From Heliocidaris erythrogramma (lineage: Eukaryota; Echinodermata; Echinoidea; Camarodonta; Echinometridae): 64,000 nt of DNA. A program made the translations under genes and the position numbers. Every line of letters begins with the position of its first letter. Within the stretch, counting starts at the first letter, position 1. This document shows, piece after piece, positions 11,878 through 25,156 of this stretch. Below the pieces are notes generated by a model that was not told where the DNA came from, ran no database searches, and saw only the letters and a list, made by a program, of their open reading frames with translations. The stretch covers positions 29,253,371-29,317,370 of the forward strand of contig CM046859.1 in the NCBI GenBank assembly GCA_025617745.1. The letters run 5' to 3'.

Positions 11878-13659
11878 GACGGTTTGATACAGTTTGGATA
11901 TTATGGGAACGAACCTACAATCAAACACATGAAGCACTGAATAGAAGAACTGCATATGACTATCCGTCAAGGCCGTAAGTTATGTAACGCTTATAGCAAG
12001 TTTATTGATATGTGACCAAAAGTCCATTTTAGAGTGGTCACATTTCCACGTGATCAAGATTGAATATTTCAACAAGCTCCTCTTGATCACGATCCTCTTT
12101 CCAATTTCCCTCACGTAGGAAAAAACGATTAAGATCATCTGCGGAAATGCAAAAGGGGATATAGGCCTATCGAGTTAATCGTTGGAAATGAAATATTAAT
12201 CTCTGTGACAAGAACAAATGGAGGATTGGGAACATGGATATGATGATTGTATCCATTTTATATTCACAAAGCCCCTTCGGCGCCGCTTTTTAGAGGATGC
12301 ACAAACCCTCCGGCGTGACCAACAGACGGAGGAAACTGCTCGCCACTTATAGTCTCTCCTATTTTATTCATGGCGGGAAGAAAGCGGTGTAATGAAGCTC
12401 GACTATATTCCTTGAGTTTATCTTGAAATTGTTGAGGGACTTGGAGTATTGCCGCTGGTCCCAAAACGTGTTAGCTCGTTCTATTACTTGCTTGCCCCTG
12501 AAAACTTTTTTGACGCGTTTAGGGAACCGAATGCTCAGAATTATCCTGCTTTGGTCGAGGAAAAGGAGACCCGGTGATCAATCAACAGAAATGTTGAACT
12601 TTTAACAAAAGAATGAAGAGACCCGGGATAAGGTCAAGTGTGGTTTCGGACTTGTGTCAAAGTTGCCATGGTTTGGGGTTAAAGATGCTGTTTGATATGT
12701 TGCTCAAGGACAGTATACAAAAAAAGACATATCGCATATTAACAGAAAAGTGTTTTAATGCATTCTACGAACATTCTAACAATTTGGCTGCTGACCCAAG
12801 GTAAGTATTCCCAGTGGCCGTAACTCCTGGGACCGAAACAAGGTTTTCCCCTTTCTCAGCCCTTTTAAACGTAAGCCTGGAAACCTTTCAACCTACACAG
12901 AACTTACCAGTTGACTACTTTTGTCTTTCATTTTAACTTCGTGGAACGAAATACATGTATGATTACCACGTACACCTTGATTAAAATGAGGTTAGACGTT
13001 ATCACAGGACCTGAGATTAACCTGAGTTTTATGTACAGAACAGCAGTCATAAGCCTATGACATCCCATATGTAATGAAAAGAATGCAAGTACTTCAATTG
13101 TCATGACGATTTCCAAAAGACATTCTAAGATATTTGAAAGGTTTTATTGAAATGTTTAAGCTGATTGCCATGGGGGCGGGAAACCGATTGAACGAAATTG
13201 AAAGCACTCTAACGTCGCATGTGAGGCATAACCCTCCAACATGCATGACTTTTACATTTCATTCGTCATTCTTGATTTTATAGAAGGTGGGCGAAGAGCT
13301 ATGGCCCTACTTCCCAATAGTCCTAGTATTCATAAATCCACAGGATTATTGAGATGTAGGACCAACTTTAGATCTTTCTGCCCCCCTTTTTTTGCATAGT
13401 GGTGAGCTTTAAAATACAGCTAACTTTGCAGGTAGATATTCGATGTTTCCATATCATACGAAGAAATATACGTACAAAAATATTGAGCGAAAGATTTTTA
13501 ACCTGTTGAATGCTGAATTATCTAATTCCCATAGGGTTAATACATGGCCACCCGGTTTTAGTAGACAATGGGTTAAGACCTTTCCTACCTCATATTGATC
13601 ATTGTGGTAGCAACCTTCCTTCCCTATATAAGAAAGTGCCGCGGAATTCTATTTAGAAA
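11878..13659. other. Intergenic, nothing firm
   Basis: Only short frames with no recognisable domain. A perfect 11-bp inverted repeat CGTGATCAAGA / TCTTGATCACG lies at about 12051-12094. No exon could be supported by splice sites and coding bias together. Confidence 0.45.
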
Positions 13660-13853
13660 TACAGTGAAACCTGTCTATAAAGACCACTCAAGGGAGACAA
13701 GAAAAGCGGTCTTTATGAGCAGGTGGTCTTTATGGAAAGGTCCCTTTAATACACATTTCAATGAGAAACACTTTTCAACGGAAACAAAAATTGTGGTCTT
13801 TATAGACAGGTGGTCTTTCTATACAGGTGGTCGCTAAAGCAGGTTTGACTATA
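13660..13853. mobile_element. MITE with pogo/Tc1-like ends (194 bp)
   Basis: The termini TACAGTGAAACCTG (13660) and CAGGTTTGACTATA (ending 13853) are inverted repeats next to TA dinucleotides, as in the Tc1/mariner-pogo group. The interior repeats a GGTGGTCTTTAT motif in both halves (13730, 13795, 13811). The open frame across it is incidental. Confidence 0.7.
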
Positions 13854-16800
13854 GTAATATTATTATAACAAAGTCAGTTATTCATAGCTGAAAATATACA
13901 TTCACTTAGTTTTGTCTCGCTCGTTTTGCAAAAAAAAAACATAAGAGTATCAAGGTTAATCAATATACACTAGAATGAAATCAATTTGAATGATAAATAG
14001 TAGTGTGAGTGACAACCAAATATTTACTCATGCGGTCTGGTCACCATGGAAACACATAGCTTGGTGGTTACGGAGCTTAAATATTTCATACTTACTGTAT
14101 CCACTTGTACCATGTTGGAAAGGTTATCGATTGATATTTTTTTCTTGAACTTAAACTGCAATGGATCCAACATGTATTTGACGTGGGAATATATACAACT
14201 TCTAAAAAATCGGGTGGGGGCGTAGGGTCAGCACTTGGTTTCTATCCGAGGGGTGACGAGAGAAGACTATCATAGTCGAGAAACTTACAGAGCAACATAG
14301 AACAAACTATTTAATATTACCATATGTCCGAAGAAAACTTGACTACAAAGAAACAAAAATTGAATAGAAAAGCTTTACTCCCCAAAAGAAATGTTGGCAG
14401 ATGATGCTACAAAATAAACGAAAAAACGGTTGAAATGTATATAACTGTGAAACTCGCCCATACTTCGAAAAACAATAAATAACAGGTAGAAGTTTGAAAG
14501 TACTGTCTCGATGGTTCATTGATCCTACGCCCCATTTTAAAGGTTCAGTGGGATGAGCTTACATAAGACCAAAGAGATGACTAATGTCAGTTGTCATGAG
14601 TACTATTTTTAGGGGAAGGAAAATGACCCTTTAACAAAATACTTGGAAAAAAAATTGGAATTTGCTCGGTGAACCCCTGCCCTTTTCCCATCTGCAAACG
14701 ACAATATTCATAAATCTAAATTGATTATTATATTGGAGCCGAATATTACAGCAATATCTGTTTTTAAGAAGACCAAGACCGACTGAATTTGACACTTTTA
14801 TCTATTTTTCGTCATACCATCTCAGTCACGATGTATTCAGTAGGGTCGGGTAAAATGGTGTTTTGTGGCTCGTTTAAGACGACAAACAGTTACACTAGAG
14901 AGAGTGGCAGAATTCTGATTCCGAAAATTAAAATTTAAAAGTAGATGAACGTTCCAAGTGAAATTCTAAATATTGAATTATACTCTGACTGGATTAAGGC
15001 CGTTTTATGAAATTCTAGCAAGGTACACAAAGTTATGAGGGTGAAATCAGGATTTATCTAAATAAAAACAGGTTAACTGAGCAAACATGAAACATGAATG
15101 AGTGTGCACGCGTGTGTAGGATTTTGGGTGAGGTTGGGCCTGTGTGTGTGGGTGTACGGGACTGACACCCATTTACAAGGAGTAAATATGACTTCATAAA
15201 ACACTTTGAAACGACACTATTCACCCCATTTCTATGTTACTAATATTGTCATCATCTTAAAGATTAAAAAGGAATGAATAATGCACCGAATCATTAGTAT
15301 AATATACGAGTGCATTTTAATAAACATGTAAAGTTCTGTGCAAAATTTATATGATAACAAGAAAACAAAATCTACATACTAATGACATCACAGAAACTTG
15401 CGTTAAGAAAAGGTGGGTTTCTTGAAGTTGTCGACCTACTGAGTTTAATTTCTGCTGCTGTAACTCAAGATTACGCATAATCATGATGATTACAACACAA
15501 CCATGGTTATTATCATTTAATATCATAATTTATTTATTATTTATCATTTATCCCATGTTTATGTCTTCCATGCATACCGAAATTGCAGGAAGCTAATACT
15601 AGTTCTCATACATCGATTGGCTGGTTGGTTTTATTTTCTGTTTTAAAAACATTAAATGCATATATATACAATTATACAAAAATATATAACTCAAGCCCGT
15701 TGATGATGTATACAGAGGTACTATATAATACTGAATATGTATTAATTTCATTTGTTTTTACCTTTCAACTGTTTTTCATGATTAATGTACTTATTTCTTA
15801 GTGCTTTAAGAAAATGGATTATCTATTAAGATGTTTATTCATCGATTAAACTGAAGGCAAATTATTTCATTGGTGTTCTCAAAAGACAGAAAGCAGTTTC
15901 GGCAATGCTATCCTGTATAGAGCAAATGAAGAAATAATTTTAAAAAATTAATGGAGTATCTCTAGACGGAGTATCGATTACATATACCCAAAGAGAAAAA
16001 AATGTATTGGCTCAAATGTACGCGTTTTTCCTCATAAGTTTCATTCTTTCGTAATATGACTTAAAATCATAAGTAACCTTGCCTATTACGTTAGCAATAT
16101 AAGACGGCTGTCGAAGAAAATAGAATTCTAATCCCACCCTTTTTAATAGGATTCAATAGGATCGCGTCCTAAGCGCCCCTGAACGAAAGCCCTGGGGTGG
16201 GCAAACACACTAAACGAGTCCTTCTTCGCAATCCTTTCAGGCTTAGACCTCTTGATTTCTCTTGGGACAATACTCACAGGCGGATAATTGGTTCCACAAA
16301 TTACGGGAGACAAAATCCCGCGTGTTTGTTTAATCCCATCGTCCTTTTCCTCTCGAATAAAAGCGTCTTTACTTTTTAATACTATTTTATTATATTTCCG
16401 ATAATGTGGAATAACGCGCTCTCTGATTTCGTTCCCGCTTTTCGCATGCAGAGCGCTTTCGAAGGCTGCAGGCGACAAGAGTGTAGGTAAATAGAAACTA
16501 TGGCAACACTGCATATAGACATGACAAAAAGTAGTAAACGGCGTTTTATTTTTTTTCTACTCATTGTTCGATTCTGAATTACTTTTATTGGATAAAAGCA
16601 TGATAGTACTATACGTCATGATGTTAAAGCTATTTACAGGCATATAGCACACTTTTAGACACGGGAAGACGGTATTTAATGTCTACTCTTTTCTTTCAAT
16701 TATTGTTCACCATGAATGTGTTCCGGGGTTGATATCACTTTGACAAATAAAAAGGGAAGTATGCTTGTAACTGATTTATTGCCAGATATTACCTTCCATT

Positions 16801-17935
16801 CACTAATAAATCATATACAAAAGGCAGTTAAAGGGAGAAATCCATCCACCCATTCTAGGAATACGTACGTAAGAGATAAAAATCAATACAATGTCAAAAC
16901 AGGTTTTATCTCAGGTACACGGGAATATATATATATATATATATACAAATAGCAAAAATACATGTCGGGAATAATGGAAATTCATTTTTCTCCATTAAAA
17001 TTGGATTAGATGTAATTCTTGGGTTTTTTCAGTTTCATGCAGTTCAGTGTGCAATAAATTGTATGCAATTCCTTTCAATTCATTTAAGAGCACGTCAATA
17101 AAATTGAATTTGATTCATTTCAAATCAAATCATATCAAATTACTAATGCAAATTAAATTTAGTGTAGCTCGTTCCAGTTTAATCCAGTAACATTCGCTTT
17201 AAATTAGTTTAATTTCCCACTAACGATCAGTTTGGCTAATTCAATCCATTTAAAATGTCATATCAGTCTTTATCTTTGAAGTCAACTACGAAATTACAGA
17301 AAATGATATTGATAGACTGTCTCTAGTTATAAGTTTTCCCAAAGTCATTGTCAACTGACAAATCATTTACATTCAAGCAACAAGTACAGATACCGTATCA
17401 AATTAATATAGATTAAACACTGTCAACTGATTAATGTATGGAGAATGTCCTAAAACAGGTTAAGTATACACAATAATGAAATTTCTGTTTGACATAATGC
17501 GCCAGTACACCGTTCAGTCTAGACGTTCGACTTCGATCAAACATGACTCTTGGTTCCATTACCCATAGTTTGTTTAGTCAACCCGTCTTTTAACCTCAAA
17601 CGGTACACAACATTAACGTAGGTATATAATTTTCCGTTGGGGGGGGGGGGGGGAGGCATCGATGGTCCTACGTTTGCCATTGGGCTTGATGTCTAGATTG
17701 GCCTTACAATTTATTAGATATTAGCTTAGATTTTTATTGTGCCTTTTGAACTTGGACCGGTGAAAAGCAAGGCTATAAGAGGGAACGAACGATTTCTCAT
17801 TTTCACCATAAAACTACTGTGGCTTGCAAATTTAGTATTATTGACAATTACAAGACGAACTTAACAATGGCATTAACAAACTTGATACATTTAGTTATTG
17901 AAACACATAAGCGTGTCACACAAACTTGATGTTTG
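13854..17935. other. Intergenic, no gene recognised
   Basis: The longest frame, minus-strand 16143-16514 (123 codons), has no recognisable domain, no low-complexity signature and no splice support; I leave it uncalled. Small (TA)n runs occur at about 16924-16945, and a poly-G run lies at 17641-17654. Confidence 0.45.
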
Positions 17936-17937
17936 TT

Positions 17938-17995
17938 CCTGCCTTCGCCCACCGAAGGTGGTGCCGAAGGCATCATGTTTTCAGGTTGTCCGTTC
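17938..17995 (+). repeat. Truncated head of the AGGTCA-rich dispersed repeat
   Basis: GCCTTCGCCCACCGAAGGTG, then ATGTTTTCAGGTTGTCCGTTCG, matches the start of the element at 42977 (GCCTCCTCCCACCGAAGGTC, GTGTTTTCGGGTTGTCCGTC). Only the head is recognisable here, so this looks like a truncated copy. Confidence 0.55.
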
Positions 17996-18959
17996 GTTTC
18001 GTTCTCAAAAATGTACAAATATGGTGCGCCATTGGTTAATGCGAGGAGCTATCACAAAACTCCTTGGTTAATGTCTGCACAAAAGTGGCTGCGTACGCCG
18101 AATACATATATGCGTAAACACCGATGAAATGCTGCAGTGTAAATTTATTATGACAAATAAAATCTTTTCACCAAAATCAAGATAAAATCATTCTCAGAAT
18201 ACGACCCAATATCATATATGCGAATTCATAGCCCATGATTGATCACATATTTTACTATATTTCTCTGCTTGGTGGCATAGCAAGCTCCCATTTCGATCAA
18301 AATGTAAAATTTCCGAAGAAGTAGAAAGGAAAAGGTCGTGTGATAAAAAATAAACCAGGTTTCATTTATAGCCGTTACTCTATACGTGTTCTGAAATCTG
18401 AACCCTCGATGATATCATATTTTTCCATTGTAGTGTATTTCACAGATAAGAACGTTGTAATGAAAGTGTTTTTATCACGTAAGTAATATCCCATTGACAC
18501 TTCCCACAAGCTTTTGAATCAATTTGAACGAAAACTCCGAGATCAATTTAATTACAAAATAACCTCGAATGCTATACAGAAGAGGGACTTTTCGACATTA
18601 TGTTACTCTGATCACGATTTGACCTATACTTGGGCTAAGCACTGTAAATTGTAGCTATGTTGGCGACGTTTAGCTGAAAATTGCACGTAATTTATTGAAA
18701 GAATAATGTATCAAGATTTATTGCGAAAGGTATTCTCCCTGAATTCATAACGAAAGGAAAACGAAAGTACTTTTAATCATTCTTTTGTTTTTGATGAGTT
18801 CTTTTTCTGTGTTTGATCTGGATCATAACGTGTAAAAAAAGACCGAAGTGAGGGATAAGAAAATATAGGTCAGTGTTATGTAAGCCAATACTGGCGGTTG
18901 TTTACAGTAATGTGTAACAATGATAGTGGTATATATTATATTGTAGTAGATCGTAGTAC
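17996..18959. other. Intergenic, nothing recognised
   Basis: AT-rich, with short frames only. No repeat end or exon signal that I can support. Confidence 0.45.
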
Positions 18960-19212
18960 GACATGGCAGGAGCATTAGCAGTAACATTAGCAACAGCAGC
19001 AGCAGAAGTCGCAGAAGTAGACGTAGAAGTAGCAGTAGAAGTAGTAGAAATATACGTAGCAGTAGCAGTAGAAGTAGCAAAAGTAGACGTGGTAGTATTA
19101 GTAGAAGTAGTAGAAGTAGACGTAGCAGTAGCAGTAGAAGTAGTAAAAGTAGACGTAGAAGTAGCAGCAGTAGAAGTAGCAGAAGTAGATGTAGCAGTAG
19201 CAGCAGTGGCGT
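18960..19212 (+). repeat. (GYA)n-type trinucleotide minisatellite
   Basis: A 250-bp array of GTA/GAA/GCA triplets with a higher-order pattern (GTAGAAGTAGCAGTA, and GTAGACGTA recurring). Because it is built of triplets without TAA/TAG in frame it stays open in several frames, giving artefact peptides rich in Ala/Val/Glu or in Thr/Ser. Confidence 0.85.
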
Positions 19213-19373
19213 ACTGGGACCTTGGTGTCAAGAGGGGCAAAACTTGCGAGGAAATGATGAGCGGAAACTGTTTGTAGGGAAATCCATTATTTTCTTCTAA
19301 AACAGAGGGGGGAATATATACCTGTTTTTTTTGGTTTGGGTAAAAGGTTGTCAGGAGGCAGTCTGCACCTGTC

Positions 19374-19427
<54 letters not shown>

Positions 19428-19462
19428 TAGTAATAGTAGTAGTAGTAGTAGTAGTAGTAGCA
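19374..19462 (+). repeat. (GTA)n microsatellite
   Basis: About 29 near-perfect GTA triplets broken once by GTATAGTAATAGTA. It gives poly-Tyr, poly-Leu or poly-Thr frames on the minus strand that are not genes. Confidence 0.9.
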
Positions 19463-22400
19463 GTAGGAGCAGCAGCTCCAGCAGTATAATAGTAGGCGTA
19501 GTGGTAACCGTCGTATTTGTCGTAGTCGGTGCATTATTGTTCTGTTTTGTAGCATTTTTCATTGCATTCATTCAGTACAAATGAAAAATCATACATCTTC
19601 ATTTTTAGTTCATGTACATAACATATCATAATGTAAAGAAAATTATACAGTCTTCATAAAATACATCATATAATTAAATCCATAGTACATAGTGTACTCA
19701 AATTAATTATACTGAATGAATTTGTGGTATAGCAGTCGTGATCGTGATCGTTATCGTTTTCATCGTCATCGTTGAATTATTAGTAGTCTAAGTATGGACA
19801 CCCTTGAATGAATTTGCTTCAAACTGACAGGAATAAGTTAACATAGAACGCTGTCTAGCACTGCGGAACGATTGTCGAATTGAGGGTACTCAGAGTAAAC
19901 AGCATACTCATCGACACGGGATTCATATGCATGGGTGTCATTCCTTCATGGAAAGAAATTTTGGGTAATAACCACCCCCCCCCCGTTTCCATCTTCCGCG
20001 GGGTCTTTTAGTTAGTTATACTTGTCAACGTAGTCTTTGAAATTGAAGTTATCGTTTTAGCAATTCGAATAGCACCCCCCCCCCCCTTCAGTCGTCTTTC
20101 ACCTTGTTCGGTCCTCAGCTAGAGCCTTTGCCTCCTCTCAGCTCAATCTCTCCCTGATACAATATCACATTGTATAACCTAGCATCTGGAAGATTTTATT
20201 TTGCAAACGCGATTTTTCTGAACCTACCACATGTGATCTCGCTGAATGGAAAAAAAAAACCTTGTCTCAAACATCACCATCGACCTGCGCAGTACCGGTA
20301 CGCGTCGACGGGATCAAGTCAAGCGGAAGCGAGAAGATCGGGCATGCTAAATTGACGTTTCCTACTCTGGCGTAAAATGCTGTAATCGATTTATGAGCTC
20401 TAGGTCATCCACACCTATCGATTCTCCCCTGATTGAATCTAATGCTGTGATTTAATTACCCTTTTTCTCTCCATCATCTTTTCCCCCTTTCTTCCTATCA
20501 TCCCTTTTTTAAGCGCCTTTACCGTTGCCGGTTGACGGAGCATGTCAAGATTTTAGCGATTACCCTTGGGGACATCGCCCAAGAGGAGTTTGTCCAGAAC
20601 CTCCTTTGCCATGTCTGCCAATCTTTAATTTTCCCATTCCAGTCGAAAACGCTATCTTTAAGAAAAATGTTACTGATGGCCTTTCTAGAGGAGGGCTACT
20701 TCAATTAATTAAAACATTAAACTATGGGAAGACGGGTGGCTGCCATTTATGCTTTCCCAAGGCGAGAAGAAAGGCCTGATGGTCATAATCACAAACCCTT
20801 CTTTTTTTTAATCGTTCACAAGGCAGGTTAAGAAACATAAGGCCCAGGAGAACATGTGTTATTTGTTTTGATAATTTAATATGATAGATTTTTCTATTTC
20901 ATACCGTGAACTGTTATGTATGAATACGTATTTTTTCAATTTGACCAAATAAGTTATGGTTATAATGATGATACTGTGAATTTCTTATTTTGCGAAATAG
21001 TGCACAGAAGCGGCATCTCCGCCACAGAACGACGGTGTACCGCACCCCGAACCCACTGCAAGAAGTAAGCTTCGAATTCAATAAAACTCTGAAATTGCGA
21101 GACCCTTTACACACTTGTATATCCAGTGTACTGTATCTATTCATTAAGTATCTAGTGGTTGTTTTTTTTTTAGTCGTAGTGATGATAGAGATCGGATACT
21201 TTCGATTTTTGTGTTTACTTAAAGTATTCTTAAAGAGAAGGTTGAGTTTTGGGAAAGGTAAAAAATAATTTGTGAGCTTTCCCATTCATTTTATTTCAGT
21301 TTGGAAGAATATCATAGAAGAAATGGTCCTGAAAAGGATTGCTCTTCAAATGCCCTCATATTCGAAATATGACAAAAAAACAGCTGAAGTGTTCGTGCCG
21401 AATATTCATACCTCGTGTGTGTGCAGTGCATGTGCTTTTGAGCGAGATTGGGTCAATTTCTTATCATTTTGATGATTCCATAACCTCGCAGTATACACCA
21501 GTTCTCATAATAGACATAATCAACCTTACCCAGTTGCTTTGAGACAGTTTCTTTTTAATGTAATCGCATGATCAGAGCTCAACATTATCTTTAACAGCGT
21601 AATAATGTTTAATACTATTGTCGCACCACTAGGATTTTGGCATGCTTTTGCAACATAACATAATGTTAGGGAGTTTGTCGAAGAGTGCGTGTGTGTGTGT
21701 GGGGGGGGGGGGGGAGACCCACTTTAAGAATGTTTGGGAACAGGTATCATCTATCAACATCAATCATGGGTGTTGTCTTTCCAGTATGGTAGCCACGACT
21801 AAAGCGACACGACGGTCATGAATAATGAGAGACCCTGAGAGAGTTCGGAGGTGTTAGGTCGATCCAGGCGGCAAGACTCACAGCATACCGATAGACTTGT
21901 GGCGGCTGTAAGGTCACTTTTTACCTCTTTTCTTTTTTACACTTCTATTTTGGGTACTTTTTGGCGTACTCCGCGTCAGATTGGAACCCAAGACTACTTG
22001 ACTTCGATTCAGTTGAATACCAATATTTTGCACAGGGTTAGGATCCTGACAAAAAATTTGACTCTTAATCTGATCGTGCATGCCATCCCGTTTTTGTCGA
22101 GGTAGCATGATATACATGTACTACGAATGACTTTATACCGATGTTATGTATCTCTCGAATTACACCCTGTTGAATAATCACATGACCACAGTCCGTGTGG
22201 TCATTGTAATGAGAGCGTGGGTTTTTGTATTCTATCGCTCTTTATGAACTTGATATCGCACATAACAATTCAAATGCATCTCCAAGGGATAAAAGTGTCG
22301 TTAAGTTTTAATTGCGTTTCGATTGCTCGTATGAGCCATCAAGAACTCATCGGAGATGTACATTAAACATTGAATTCAACATTTTTGATACCGACTCATT

Positions 22401-23977
22401 CGTGTGAAGACAAAAGTCTATTATAAAAGCGATGAATAATCTATGGCTTCTTAATGGCATCTAAATGATGTAAAGAGAGGTGCATTTTAAAGATTTTATT
22501 ATTTTTTCCTGTTTTTCTAAATTCAACGAAATAGAAAGTATTTCAAAGATAGGTGGAAACTACATGTATGTTGAAGGACCCAGCTATCGGTCTTGCGTAT
22601 TTTACGTGAGATGTTTGTTTAATAATGCAGAAAATACGAAATAAATAATAGTTATTCATTTTCTTTTCTCCTTAGATGATGTATATCCATTGCTCTTTCA
22701 AACCGCCTTCAAAGCGAAATTCTGATATAACTTTCAGATTAGAAACTGAACACGAAATTTGCTGAAGATAAGATGAAAATGGGTTTTTAATGTAAAGAGA
22801 AATATAAAGATAAATATAAAATAAAATCATCATCCCTTCTGTCTGTCTGTCTGCCGGTCTCTGTCTCTTTCTTTCTGTCTCTCTATTACACTCACTCCAT
22901 CTCCTTCCTTCCATCCCTAGATCCTCCGTTCCTTCATCCATCTATCGCTCCCTCCTCTTCTATCTCTGTCGTTTGTCTTATACTTCTTAGATTAGTAATT
23001 TCTTCGTTCATTTTTGAAATTACGTCTACGTTAGATATGAACCTTTTGAGATTTGTTATCTCAGGATTTATCTCTTTTTTTACCTTTCTCTCCCTCACTG
23101 CTCTCTTTATCTCTCTCTCTCTCTCTCTCTCCCTGTTTTTCTTTCTTTCTGTCTCGTTCTCTTTCTCTTTTTGCAGCTCTCTTCCTCTCCATCCATTTTT
23201 ATACTATCCACGACCTGTCTTTTTTTCTCTATATACGTTCTCCCATCCCGTCCTCTCTCTTTCTCTTTCTACTACAGTTTTCCTTTTCTTAATCGCTCCA
23301 CTCTTTCGTTGTCTCTCTTCCTATTTCTCGTTCAGCTCTCATTTTCTGTCTTCATTTTTTTAAGTCTCTTGCCCCCACAATGTCTCATCTTCATCCCTTC
23401 ATTTTCAGGTTTTCATGCAGGGACAGGTTACCGGTACTCCCGTCATAACCAAGGCCTCTAATTCATGATTGACTACTCGACACGCCACTCTCCGCGGTTG
23501 GCATAAAGGCCCCTACTTTACAACGATTTAGGTTCAATTTACCCCCAATTCACTCCCGTCATGCATTTTTATGGTGAAAAATGAGACGAGCCGAACTCAT
23601 GTATCAGCCTATTTAAACAACCTTTTTTCTTCAATCCTACAAGCCTGGGATTGAAGGAGAGTTTATCAGCTTTATTTTCAACAAGGCAGCAAAGATATGC
23701 TTATAAATAAACTCGTTTCACTATGTTCACGTTTTCGAGAAAAAAAACCACTGCGAAGCAGCTTCATCATGAATTTGTAAGTTCATTAAATAATGAAGTA
23801 TGTGATTAAAAAAAATCTGCAATGGCAAATCGGGGCGTCGCTAGACCCATTTTGAAAGGGAAAAAACTGAGGTCGGATCAAGTTTGCCAACAACTTGACC
23901 GAATTTTGCAACACGCAAAAGTTTAAAGAGAGAGAGAGAGAGGAAGAGAGATAGAGAGAGAGATAGAGATGGAGAGG

Positions 23978-24024
<47 letters not shown>

Positions 24025-24186
24025 ACTTTCTAATTTTCAAAATTCGCTGCCAAAAGTTATCACAAAATTTTAACTCAAAAGGGTTTATTTTTTCCTCGTA
24101 TACCAGTACGATCAAGCTTTTAAAAAAAGAGATTTTGCGATGTGCCCCATTGGTTTTGAATGGGTAGTCATCACCCGCCCCTCTGA
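19463..24186. other. Intergenic DNA with C-runs and CT/GA tracts
   Basis: No gene recognised. Poly-C runs occur at about 19974-19984 and 20075-20086, a (GT)n-G run at 21688-21712, CT-rich sequence at about 22840-23360, and (GA)n at 23925-24022. The leucine/serine/phenylalanine-rich frames at 23037-23461 and 23786-24115 are by-products of these tracts. The plus-strand frame at 20525-20779 has no recognisable domain. Confidence 0.45.
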
Positions 24187-24263
24187 CGACATTTTCTCTG
24201 GCGACATTTACTCTGGGCTTGTACTATAGTCCACGAATTATTGTCGCCAGTGAGAACGTGTCG
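24187..24263. repeat. Short hairpin repeat (CTGGCGACA arms)
   Basis: GACATTTTCTCTGGCGACA at about 24188-24206 is complemented by TTGTCGCCAGTGAGAACGTGTC at 24241-24262. The arms are about 22 bp with a loop of about 34 bp. It lies directly beside the next MITE and could be a solo hairpin element or part of a composite. Confidence 0.5.
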
Positions 24264-24271
24264 TTCACAAC

Positions 24272-24398
24272 AATGGCGGATTTAGGGGGGGGGGGCTTGA
24301 TAACCATTTGTCTCTGATTTTCTTTTATTTTATGTTCTTCCCTTTTTTTAACTTGCTTTCACTTTCCCTTTTACTTACGCTGGATCCGCCCCCAGTTT
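24272..24398. mobile_element. Short hAT-like MITE
   Basis: TGGCGGATTTAGGGGGG at the left and CGCTGGATCCGCCCCCA at the right are inverted, CAGGGGCGGATCC-family ends around a CT-rich core. The same end type occurs at 32466 and at 37898-38075. A clear 8-bp target duplication was not verified. Confidence 0.5.
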
Positions 24399-25019
24399 AA
24401 CATGTTCATATTGCATTGCTTGCCAATGTCGTCGTAACTCAAACGCAACTGATATCGCCAATGGCTTGTGTATCAACAAAGCGCCTTGCCTGATCGCTTG
24501 TTCAAACCTGACATTGTCAGCGGCTACAAATTGTAATCATCTTTTTTGATGCATGGTTTTTTTCCCAGTCCCAACGGTCCATTCGTTTTCTTTTGATCCC
24601 CGAGAAAAGTACAAAGCAACGGTAATCCAATTTGTCCGTCGCCAAATCAATATGAAATATGACATTTTAAATGGAATGTCCCCACTGTCACAATTTGCAT
24701 GCCTGCACTTCTCGTTATGTTTGTACAAGTTTTACATTATTTCTTGCGGAATTGTGTCCAAACATCGTGCCCAATCTTTGCTTGTATGTACGGATTCATC
24801 CCCAAAATGGGCTGAGCACCAATATGAAAACATCGGATACACCAGTGCGGTATTTTGGCAGTTGGAACATGCCTTATACGACGCTGAAAAGTTCGATCCC
24901 CCTCCCAGAAAGCGCGCGTGTTTATACCCGGGTTTGGAAGTACCGTCCGTGATAGGCAAAGCCATCGAATAAAAAATGGATACAGAGTAAATGAAATGAA
25001 ATACCAATAAAACATTTCC

Positions 25020-25156
25020 AGGGCGTTGGGTTCTTACCAAAACGAGTCTGTCTCGTCCTTCTGCAAACACGAGGAAGAAGCTGGATGATAAAATTTATAC
25101 TGACGGGACTGTGTATAAAGGAAAAGTGTACATTAGAGGACTTTCAATAGAAAAGG
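25020..25156 (+). CDS. Candidate orphan exon, function unknown
   Basis: After an acceptor-like TTTCCAG at about 25014-25020, a frame reads RWVLTKTSLSRPSANTR then KKLDDKIYTDGTVYKGKVY and IRGLSIEK, ending in a plausible donor AAAAG|GTAAATG at about 25156. The charged, well-mixed composition looks more protein-like than neighbouring frames, and splice signals bound it. I do not recognise the protein, and no partner exon could be assigned. The frame at 24553-24972 just upstream (139 codons) is open but shows no domain. It may be an exon of an undetected plus-strand gene, part of an old transposon, or chance. Confidence 0.2.

Noticed and set aside
16143..16514. 123-codon minus-strand ORF
   Set aside because: No domain, no splice or codon evidence, and no partner exon; length is within chance for 64 kb.
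18902..19555. 217-codon Thr/Tyr/Ser-rich minus-strand ORF
   Set aside because: It is entirely the shadow of the GTA/GCA triplet satellites.
22840..23461. Leu/Ser/Phe-rich ORFs resembling membrane proteins
   Set aside because: They come from CT-rich simple sequence, open in all three frames, with no start or splice context.
24553..24972. 139-codon plus-strand ORF as a gene
   Set aside because: Overlapping frames on both strands are equally open, and no domain or splice pattern supports it; mentioned only as context for the 25-kb candidate exon.
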